From Eleusine coracana subsp. coracana (Eukaryota > Streptophyta > Magnoliopsida > Poales > Poaceae): a DNA stretch of 64,000 nucleotides. The notes under the pieces were generated by a model. That model did no database searches. It had not been told where the DNA came from and saw nothing but the letters and a program-made list of their open reading frames with translations. Shown here piece after piece: positions 56,291-64,000 of the stretch. How positions within the stretch are numbered: the stretch's first letter is position 1; each line of letters opens with the position of its first letter. The stretch spans positions 68,684,403-68,748,402 of the forward strand of contig CM064426.1 in NCBI GenBank assembly GCA_032690845.1. Reading direction: 5' to 3'. Both the position numbers and the translations under genes were made by a program.

Positions 56291-56836
56291 CCGGGCACTG
56301 CACCCATATCCAAGAGACTGTATAAAATGGCACCCAAGGAACTAGCTGAGTTAAAGGAGCAGTTAAAAGAGCTGCTGGATATGGGATTTGTCCGACCAAG
56401 TTCTTCACCGTGGGGTTGTCCGGCATTGTTCGTGAAGAAGAAGGATGAGACTTTGATGCTACGTGTGGATTACCGACCACTCAATGCCGTGACTATCAAG
56501 AACAAGTATCCACTGCCTCGCATTGACATTCTCTTTGATCAGTTAATAGGAGCTAAAGTTTTCTCCAAGATCAATCTGCAATCCAGATATCACCAAATTA
56601 AGATCCGTGCTGAAGATATCCCCAAGACAGCATTCTCCACACGGTACAGACTCTACGAGTATTTAGTGATGTCCTTTGGGTTGACAAACGCACCGGCACA
56701 CTTCATGTATCTCATGAACTCGATGTTCATGCTAGAACTGGACAAGTTTGTAGTGGTGTTTATTGATGACATTCTAGTCTACTCTAAGTCAGAAGAAGAA
56801 CATGCGGAGCATCTTCGCCTTATGTATAGAGCTTAA
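56291..56836 (+). pseudogene. gypsy reverse transcriptase
   Basis: RT domain continuing from protease after a TAG. Motifs are LLDMGFVRPSSSPWG, LRVDYRPLNAVTIKNKYPLPRI, SKINLQSRYHQI (first catalytic residue changed from Asp to Asn; family DLRSGYHQI) and FVVVFIDDILVYSKS (the YIDD box read here as FIDD). It stops at 56834-56836 after HLRLMYRA, where the RT thumb continues in the next frame. Confidence 0.9.
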
Positions 56837-57009
56837 GGGAGCACTAGCTTTATGCTAAGTTTAGCAAGTGCGAGTTTTGGTTGAAGCAAGTACCATATCT
56901 GGGCCACATCATATCGGAAGAAGGCATAGCAGTGGATCCTAACAAAGTAAGAGATGTACTGAATTAGAAGACACTGAAAATAGTATTCCATATATGCAGT
57001 TTTCTTGGA

Positions 57010-57545
57010 TTGGTCGGTTATTACCGTCGTTTCATCCCAAATTTTTCAAAAATTGCAAAACCCATGATCGAGCTGCTGAAGAAAGAAAAGAAATTTGTAT
57101 GGGATCAAGGTTGCGAGGACGCTTTTCAAACCTTGAAGAAGCATCTTACCACGACCCCAGTATTAGCTCAACCAGACCCGAGGAAATCGTTCAATGTCTA
57201 TTGTGACACTTCGGGTATTGGATTAGGGTGTGTGCTCATGCAAGATGGAAGAGTCATCGCTTATGGATCCAGACAACTAAGGAATCATGAATAGAATTAT
57301 CCCGTCCATGATCTGGAATTAGCAACAGTGGTGCTAGCGTTGAAAATGTCGAGGCACTACCTGCTTGGAAATCTAGTACGTATCTACACCGATCACAAAA
57401 TCTTGAAGTACATCTTCACCCAGGATCATCTGAACATGAGGCAACATCGCTGGTTGGAACTGATTAAGGACTATGAGTTGGAAGTGCACTACCACTCCGG
57501 AAAAGCTAATGTCATGGCTGGCGCATTAAGTCGCAAGGCCCAATG
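57010..57545 (+). pseudogene. gypsy RNase H
   Basis: YYRRFIPNFSKIAKPM begins the connection, KKHLTTTPVLAQPD and FNVYCDTSGIGLGCVLMQDG carry the first acidic residue. A stop occurs at 57292 (NHE-x-NYPV), after which frame 57328-57738 continues with YTDHKILKYIF and LSRKAQ. Other stops lie between. The active-site Asp and Glu positions are visible, and it is inactive because of the stops. Confidence 0.87.
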
Positions 57546-58827
57546 GCACCACATCATGGTTGGTCCACAAGTGCAAGATGGTCATGATGTCCAGATAACA
57601 CCCCATGGAGCTCTCTATAACCTAGCATTGGTCCCTACCTTGCGGGAAGAAATAGTAGCAGCTCAGAAGAATGATGTTGGCATAGCACACCTCAGAAGGA
57701 AACTAAAAGAGGGCGATGCTAAGGTTCAATGTTTCTAGGAAGACGTAGAAGGTGTTATATGGTTCAAGGATCACCTAGTAGTACCTAAGAATCTGGAACT
57801 TCTCAAGAAGATTTTGGACGAGGCTCATGTTGCGAAGTACTCCATGCATTCGGGCAGCAACAAGATGTACCACGACCTGAGATCCAGATATTGGTGGACA
57901 TGTATGAAGAGGGAAATAGCACAATATGTCACAGAGTGTGATGCCCGCCACCGAGTCAAGGCCGACCATCTGAAGAAGGCAGGCCTACTACAACCTCTGA
58001 GTGTCCTAGCCTGGAAGTGGTAAGATATCAGTATGGATTTCATTGTCGGCCTACCACTCATAGTACGCACGGGTTGTTGTTGATAGGTTGACAAAGGTCG
58101 CACATTTCATTCTGGTGTCGACACGGTTCAAGATGCAGAAATACGCGCAACTGTATATTGAGTGAATCATGTGTTTACATGGAGTGCCCAAAACCATCGT
58201 GTCGGATAGAGGCTCCTAGTTTGTTGGGCATTTTTGAGAGAAGTTACACGAGTCACTAGGCACAAGGTTGATTAAAGGCTTAGCATACCACCCCCAAATA
58301 GATGGCCAAACAGAAAGAGTTAACCAAATATTAGAAGACATGGTTAGAGCGTATGTCCTAAATCATAGCAAAAAGTGGGACGAATGCTTACCCTTGGCGG
58401 AATTTGCATATAACAATATTTATCAAGATAGTATCAAAATGGCACCATTTGAGGCTCTATACGGTCGTCGTTGTCGCACACCCTTGAGTTGGTCAGAATT
58501 ACGGGAGAGGGTAATATTTAGCCCAGAATTATTGCAGCAAACTGAGGAGAAGGTACTCGAAATCTAATCGAATCTACGAGCGGACAAGTCTAGACAAAAG
58601 AGCTATGCAGATAAGAGACGCCGCCCACTTGAATTCCGAATTGGCGACCTGGTCTATATTCATGTATCACCCACCAAAGGTGTACAACGATTTGGAGTCC
58701 GTGGAAAACTAGCACCCTGTTACATTGGCCCCTATCCGATCATTGCAAGATGTGGGTCTGTAGCCTACAAGCTCCAACTATACATTGGCCCCTATCCGAT
58801 CATTGCAAGATGTGGGTCTGTAGCCTA
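57546..58827 (+). pseudogene. gypsy integrase core
   Basis: HHCC region at 57814-58000 (HSGSNKMYHDLRSRYWW and CDARHRVKAD, where the final Cys is Arg). MDFIVGLPL carries the first core Asp, and the second (SDR) is cut by stops at 58140-58240. YHPQIDGQTERVNQILEDMVRAYV carries the Glu, PLSWSELRERVIFSPELLQQT and EFRIGDLVYIHVSPTKG follow. At least four stops. Near 58721 a 60-bp segment coding GPYPIIARCGSVAYK is duplicated in tandem, and the second copy is where the nested element entered. Confidence 0.88.
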
Positions 58828-59591
58828 TGATGTAGATATGGCCCGATCTTCCAAGAGGTAAGGGGATAAACTCAAATTTGGGGAACTCGACATCGACGAC
58901 CCGGCTTGAATCAGACACGATCCAACCCCACAACCGTTACACCAAGCACAACTTGATTGTTCCTGCAAGCGAAATCGAGAACACAAGCAAGAGAGGATAA
59001 ACACGCAATCTAAAATTGCAAATATGGATGAAGCAAATCACAAGAAAAGGTTCAAGCTCTGAACACAAAAGGACTAATCGCCACAGTGGTGTAGAACAAG
59101 AATAGGGGCCCTGGATTACTGTAAAAGGACTTGTCGCCACAGTTACAATAATTTGATTAAGTTTCTCTCTAGAAAACTGAACTAAACAAAACCCGAAACT
59201 AAAAGACGGCGGCTACTAAGTTTATGTAGGAAACAAAGACATCCTAGGGTTGGAGGCGACCAGGTGGGGGCGCCCACAACATGGGCTTAAGACCCGACAC
59301 GATACATGGACAAGTTGGCCCAAAATAGGTGGCACAACACCTTGTCATGGTCACATATTATGACTCACGACCCTTCTGGAGTTAGGACCAGAACCAAAAC
59401 GACGGCGTCGTCGTCCCCTTTCCAACGCATCAAAGAATTCCTCGTTTGGACGTCGGATGTGGAAGATATCATCAAAACCGTAAAGTGGTGTCGGTTGAAT
59501 CCGAGACGAACACGACGACCGAGTTGGTGACGACTTGTATCTTGGGGAAGGCCATGATATGCACGTATCCAGCATGGTGATGTCCTCATCA
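58828..59591 (-). repeat. 3' LTR (764 bp) of gag-pro element
   Basis: 764 bp, in the minus direction TGATGAGGACATC...GATCTACATCA. Same length as the partner at 61604-62367. Confidence 0.93.
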
Positions 59592-59644
59592 TCTTCCCCT
59601 TCTTGAATTGGAGTCGCCCTCGACTCCATCTCAATATCAATCTC

Positions 59645-60664
59645 CTACAAAAGGTTAGTACTAGCAGAATGCAAAGTACAAGATACATGATCATCGATAG
59701 AAGATATATCACAACAAAGCATAGTATAGCAAGGCGCATCATAATTATCACAAAGATCAGTAATAGGAGATGTCATAGCAAGAAAAGCACCTCCCTTTAA
59801 CTGAATAGCCTTGTGTTTAACATCAGAAAGTTGTTTATTCTCAGTATTTTCAGCAAGCAGTTTAAAATGATTTCTAATATCAGCAGGCAATAACGGATGC
59901 AAAGTAATATTCCTATCCTTATGCACGAATGTATATATATTAGTTCTACCATGGTGGGCAGCATCTGTATCATATTCCCATGGATGGCCTAATAAAAGCG
60001 AACATGCTTGTATAGGTACAACATGAAAATCAGCAGAGTCTTGATAACAACCTACTAAAAAGTATATGCGTGCTGATCGAGTTACCTGTGCCGTACCACT
60101 ATTATTGAACCATTTGATGTGGTAGGGCTGATGTAGTGCATGCGTGGTCAAGCCAAGTTTGCTTATCAAATCAGAACTTACCAAGTTGTTACAGCTCCCA
60201 GTATCAATGATTGTGAGAACACGGTGGTCCGCAACAATGAGGTACATGTAGAATAAATTGTTGCGTTGTTGTTCTTCCTCTTGTCCCATGCGAGTGGACA
60301 ACACACGCTGTACAATGAGGCTAGAAAAGCCCGCGGTGGCAGCAATAGAATCAATGGCGGTAGTCTCCTGCTCCTCCGTCGAATCTGCAATAAGGTTAGG
60401 CATACGAGCAAATTCATCTTCAACATCACTAGAACTTTCATACCCATCAGCGATAGCGATGAAAGCACGACGACTAGGGCAATCCTTCATGACATGTCCC
60501 ATGCCCTTGCAGCGGTGGCAAATAATGGTGGTGGAGGAGCCACTCCTAGTACCGGAAGTAGTAACCTTCTTCTGGTGTTGGTGCTGCACACTAGACGATT
60601 GCGCTGTAGAAGTAGGCGCAAGTGGAAAAGTTGTTGCTGGTGTCTTAGCAACATGACTCTTCAA
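59645..60664 (-). CDS. gag zinc knuckle and retropepsin (gag-pro)
   Basis: 340 open codons on the minus strand, from a Met that is inside a longer polyprotein. CHRCKGMGHVMKDC (about 60530-60490) is CX2CX4HX4C, for RNA binding. About 100 residues on, VLTIIDTGSCNNLVSSDLI gives the retropepsin DTG, then WFNNSGTAQVTRSARI and CSLLLGHPWEYDTDAAHHG, the same order as in the element at 3223-4464. The ORF ends 54 bp before the 3' LTR with no polymerase, so gag-pro is the whole coding capacity. The protease looks intact. A stop separates it from the gag part upstream. Confidence 0.85.
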   Translation of the reverse strand: MKSHVAKTPATTFPLAPTSTAQSSSVQHQHQKKVTTSGTRSGSSTTIICHRCKGMGHVMKDCPSRRAFIAIADGYESSSDVEDEFARMPNLIADSTEEQETTAIDSIAATAGFSSLIVQRVLSTRMGQEEEQQRNNLFYMYLIVADHRVLTIIDTGSCNNLVSSDLISKLGLTTHALHQPYHIKWFNNSGTAQVTRSARIYFLVGCYQDSADFHVVPIQACSLLLGHPWEYDTDAAHHGRTNIYTFVHKDRNITLHPLLPADIRNHFKLLAENTENKQLSDVKHKAIQLKGGAFLAMTSPITDLCDNYDAPCYTMLCCDISSIDDHVSCTLHSASTNLL

Positions 60665-60685
60665 GTTCTCTACTCCAGTGCGTTG

Positions 60686-61558
60686 CTAGAGATATTGCTC
60701 AGTGTTGGACCTGCAAGATTGTTGTGAAAGGCGTCCCTGTACTTCTCGTTCAGCCTTAAGAGCAATATGATACAATTGGCTGAACCTATTCCACTCTTTA
60801 TAGTCAACAATATTCTGGATATCACGGTTTAAACCACCAAAAAATCTAGCACTAGTTTCTACATCATCTTCATGTATATCACAACGTGCTAAACCAATAA
60901 GCAATTCCTGATAATATTCCTCTACTGTGTTACTACCTTGTGTTAAAGATTGTAATTTTAAACGTAAATCACGTTGGTAATAAGGAGGAACAAAACGAGA
61001 TTTTATGCGTTGTTTTAAAACAGGCCAAGTGGCAGGTATAGCAGCATTAGTATTGCAAAGATCATTCCACCAAAAGAGAGCAAAACATGTAAACTCACTA
61101 GTAGCAAGTCTAACTCTATGATCAGCAGGAACTAAATGAGAATTAAATTTCTGTTCAACAGCAAGTTCCCAATCTAAGTATGCTTTAGGATCAGCACTAC
61201 CGGCAAAAGGTGGTATGTTAAATTTGGGCTTAACAAAAGTATCAGTATTACCACGATTGTTATTACCTCCCATACCGTGTCGATTATGGTGAAGACGGTC
61301 TGCATCACGGTCAAAATCATCATCATCAGCAGCTCGTTGAGGTGGAGGTCATCATTCAACATCCTCAATGCGGTGGAGAACAGTGTTGATGTGACCCATC
61401 AACTCGGCAAACTTCATTTCCATGAATGTACGCTGGTCCGCAAGAAGCTTCGTGAGCTCGGCCTTGGACACGCAATCATTGAAGTCTGTAGGGGACTCCA
61501 ACTCTCCAGGTGTCCCTTTCCCTTTCTCTGATATGGTTAAAAGAAAAAGACAAGACAA
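60686..61558 (-). pseudogene. gag core of gag-pro element
   Basis: Two pieces: 61558-61352, with EKGKGTPGELESPTDFN and MKFAELMGHINTVLHRIE, and 61273-60686, with KFNIPPFAGSADPKAYLDWE, FALFWWNDLCN, VPPYYQRDLRLKLQSLTQG and VEEYYQELLIGLARCDI, the retrotransposon gag core. A stop (after IEDVE) and a frame change separate them, and a second stop precedes the knuckle-protease ORF, so the polyprotein is broken in two places. Confidence 0.87.
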
Positions 61559-61586
61559 GACTAAACAAAAATATTAGTCCTATCAA

Positions 61587-61603
61587 CTAGCTCTGATACC
61601 ACT
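61587..61603 (-). promoter_or_regulatory. primer-binding site (tRNA-iMet type)
   Basis: On the minus strand the bases directly after the 5' LTR read AGTGGTATCAGAGCTAG, complementary to the 3' end of initiator Met-tRNA, which primes minus-strand synthesis. It is the most clear-cut primer site in the window. Confidence 0.88.
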
Positions 61604-62367
61604 TGATGTAGATATGGCCCGATCTTCCAAGAGGTAAGGGGATAAACTCGAATTTGGGGAACTCGACGTCGACGACCCGGCTTGAATCAGACACGATCCA
61701 ACCCCGCAACCGTTACACCAAGCACAACTTGATTATTCCTGCAAGCGAAATCGAGAACACAAGCAAGAGAGGATAAACACGCAATCTGAAATTGCAAATA
61801 TGGATGAAGCAAATCACAAGAAAAGGTTCAAGCTCTAAACACAAAAGGACTAATCGCCACAGTGGTGTAGAACAAGAACATGGGCCCAGGATTACTATAA
61901 AAGGACTTGTCGCCACAGTTACAATAATTCGATCAAGTTTCTCTCTAGAAAACTGAACTATACAAAACCCGAAACTAAAAGACGGCGGCTACTGAGTTTA
62001 TGTAGGAAAAAAAGACGTCCTAGGGTTGGGGGCGACCAGGGGGGGGCGCCCACAACATGGGCTTAAGGCCCGACACGATACATGGCCAAGTTGGCCCAAA
62101 ATAGGGGGCACAACACCTTGTCATGGTCACATATTATGACTCACGACCCTTCTGGAGCTAGGACTAGAACCAAAACGACGGCGTCATCGTCCCCTTTCCA
62201 ACGTATCAAAGAATGCCTCGTTTGAACGTCGGATGTGGAAGATATCATCAAAACCGTGAAGTGGTGTCGGCTGAATCCGAGACGAACACGGCGACCGAGT
62301 TGGTGACGACTTGTAACTTGGGGAAGGCCATGATATGCACGTATCCAGCATGGTGATGTCCTCATCA
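61604..62367 (-). repeat. 5' LTR (764 bp) of gag-pro element
   Basis: 764 bp, partner of 58828-59591. In the minus direction this copy is the promoter-side LTR, and the primer-binding site lies directly after it. Confidence 0.93.
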
Positions 62368-62372
62368 GCCTA

Positions 62373-62700
62373 TAAGCTCCAACTGCCAGTGGAACTTGCT
62401 GGAGTGCATGACACATTTCATGTGTCCTAGCTCAAGAAATGTCTAAAGACACCAGTAGATGTTCCCTTGGAAAGCACCGGACAGCTACAACCTGACTTGA
62501 CATATTTAGAACACCGGTAAAAGTACTGAATGAGAAGGAACGAGTTACTCGCAAGAAGACGCTCAAGTTCTACAAGGTCCAGTGGAGCAATCATAGCAAG
62601 AAAGAGGCTACCTCGGAGACAAAAGAGTTTCTACAAAGCCCCTACCCCGAGTTCCTATGCCACCACCTAGGTAAGCCGTTATAACATCCCTTAATCTTGG
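62373..62700 (+). pseudogene. gypsy integrase C-terminus and chromodomain-like tail
   Basis: Continues the integrase after the nested insertion: KLQLPVELAGVHDTFHVS then LKKCLKTPVDVPLE. The next part carries the tail RVTRKKTLKFYKVQWSN with SKKEAT(W/S)E and FLQSPYPEF, the form of a chromodomain of gypsy chromoviruses (KFYKVQWSN is the WxxHxxxxATWE family region, with mutated bases). Frame changes and stops break it at about 62428 and 62518. This tail would target integration to chromatin. Confidence 0.75.
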
Positions 62701-62727
62701 GACGAGATTTCTTTAAAGGGGGAGGGT

Positions 62728-64000
62728 TGTGACACCTCTGGTGTCACACACTTCCATGACACGCCCTAGGATCAAACCCCACAAGCTTAATAGCCTAAAA
62801 TAGAAGTTTGAGTTTAATTTGATCGAATTCAATTTTGAAATCAAGTCGATTTGGTTGCCATTAAACTACAAGTTCTAAAAATACCCCCACCAAAAATATA
62901 TGTTGACCACCATGGTTAATTAGACATTTAAGGAATTTCTCAGATTTTATTTTCATTAATTAATGCCCCAAATAAATGGTTAAAAGGTCAAAACCATCCC
63001 TATTCACAAACTTCCTATTCAAATTGCATTAAGAACTAATGATAGTTAGCATTTTTATAAAATCAACCACATTATGTGGAGCCTACCCATATATTTGGTT
63101 TGCCTGTGTAATATCTCAATTAATTCCCATGAAATTAACAAAAATAGTGGCTGTTAGAATTTGGAAAGTAAACAAAAAGGGAAAAACCCCGTGGGCCCAC
63201 CTATCGGCGACCCTAAACTAACACACCCCGGCGCCGCCCACTCTCTCGCCTGCCCGTATGCCGCGTGGGCGCTGGCAACCCGGCAGAAGCCCCCCACTTG
63301 GATCGACGCCCGCGCCCGACAACACTATTTGCTCCCTCTCTGTCCGAACGCCTTGCCATTCTCTCTTTTGTCTTGGTTCTCTCTCGCACGCGTCCAGAAA
63401 CCATCACCATTGCCGCTCGGAGCCGACCTTCATCCCACCAATGCTCCGCCACTCGACCCACATCGTCAAGCTATCCGGAGCCCCACCTCGACGTCCTTGA
63501 GCTCCCCGAGAGGTCATTCCCCATCTCCTGTGCCAAGCCGTCATTGATTTTTGGTTTCTTCTCCATCGTCGACGACCGCTCCTACGCCTCGTGCTCTCTA
63601 CGCCGGTGAGCATTTTCTGATTCCTCGCACCCACGAACCCTTTAACCTCTTGCGCACACCCCCTGCTCTCTGTATATTGGTCACCATTAATTATTTAATC
63701 TTTTGCCATGCTTTAATTATTTAAAATCACTGACTCATCGCATGTAAGTGAAACTTGGCTAGTAAATTCACTCACGGTGTATATGATGTACAGTAAATCA
63801 CCCCTATGTAAATAAACACTAGAACCATGCTAAAATATTATTTTCTATCTAAGATTCAATAATACCATAAACCCTATAAAGGCTGGGTAGCATTTTATTG
63901 AATGACACCCCCATTCACTTCTACATACAATCTCGTTATACTAACGTATTTGCTGATGAAGTGCCATGAAACAAAACTTATTCTCATGCATCGCATCATC
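62728..64000 (+). repeat. gypsy 3' LTR (start, runs off window)
   Basis: Begins TGTGACACCTCTGG directly after the purine tract AAAGGGGGAGGG(T) at about 62715-62727. 63690-64000 is similar to 27450-27790 of the solo LTR, and 62930-62980 to 25650-25710, so the two LTRs belong to one family. 63180-63610 is a GC-rich region. Its end is outside the window. Confidence 0.88.

Larger units (their letters stand above)
58828..62367 (-). mobile_element. gag-protease-only gypsy element, minus strand
   Basis: LTRs at 58828-59591 and 61604-62367 are both 764 bp and begin TGATG (plus strand) and end ATCA. GCCTA flanks both sides (58823-58827 and 62368-62372), an exact 5-bp duplication. Reading on the minus strand, the primer site (revcomp of CTCTGATACCA at 61590-61603, that is TGGTATCAGAG) follows the first LTR, and a purine-rich tract lies at 59592-59615. 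The 2.0-kb interior encodes gag, zinc knuckle and protease only, so it is non-autonomous. By eye about 30 differences separate the LTRs (roughly 4%). Confidence 0.93.
54589..64000 (+). mobile_element. Ty3/gypsy chromovirus, 5' LTR missing
   Basis: Order gag, protease, RT, RNase H, integrase, chromodomain-like tail, polypurine tract and a 3' LTR from 62728. Order and motifs identify a gypsy chromovirus (Tekay/RIRE3-like is likely because of the long LTR and tail). No 5' LTR lies upstream within the window, so the element is truncated or rearranged at its 5' end. It has several stops and a 60-bp tandem duplication at 58721-58827, and is interrupted by a gag-protease element (58828-62367). Confidence 0.88.

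Overview
This window looks like heterochromatic plant DNA, most likely from a grass and probably rice (Oryza) or a close relative. The basis is the element content: Stowaway-type and other MITEs, L1-type LINEs of the plant kind, Ty1/copia and Ty3/gypsy LTR retrotransposons with tRNA-iMet primer sites, a long-LTR chromovirus resembling the rice RIRE3/RIRE8 group, and CACTA elements. I found no intact host gene, rRNA or tRNA gene. Almost all protein homology is to transposon proteins, nearly all broken by stops or frameshifts. The species call is an inference from family resemblance, not from a search.

Layout. 1-2094: 3' part of a copia element, inserted in the 5' LTR of a gypsy-like element that carries only gag and protease (2095-5401). 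5402-9785: low-copy flank with a Stowaway MITE, a foldback element with perfect 19-bp ends, and two more MITE-like elements. 9786-13475: plus-strand LINE with ORF2 only. 14022-22914: full-length minus-strand LINE with ORF1 and ORF2, whose ORF1 is split by a tandem array of the TRIM element Cassandra (19395-20791), recognised by 5S-rRNA-like sequence in its LTRs. 25454-29345: solo LTR with a 5-bp target duplication. 29764-32719: young non-autonomous LTR element with 311-bp LTRs and an unrecognised 382-codon ORF. 33058-41518: non-autonomous CACTA element split by a complete copia element (33930-41070). 41919-43258: second CACTA-like element with a 51-bp minisatellite. 44009-50598: rearranged copia element with 1007-bp LTRs, one of them split by a hAT-type MITE (49782-50514). 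53201-54273: AT-rich CACTA-like element. 54589-64000: gypsy chromovirus running into its long 3' LTR and off the window, split in the integrase end by a second gag-protease-only element (58828-62367).

Segments between the elements (8850-9590, 13490-13990, 23450-23840, 43270-44008, 50599-50800 and 52940-53200) resemble one another. The substrate was therefore probably a small tandemly repeated host locus that later filled with transposons. One of these paralogues (near 8964-8974) is an empty-site version of the insertion point of the copia element at 44009.

How the parts work together. The gag-protease-only elements, the 311-bp-LTR element, Cassandra, the MITEs and the short CACTA elements all lack the enzymes needed to move, so they must have depended on enzymes supplied by full-length relatives. 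The nesting gives a relative order of insertion. LTR comparison by eye suggests that the 29764 element (about 2% LTR divergence) and the 58828 element (about 4%) are young and that the 33930 copia (about 10%) is older. These are hand counts.
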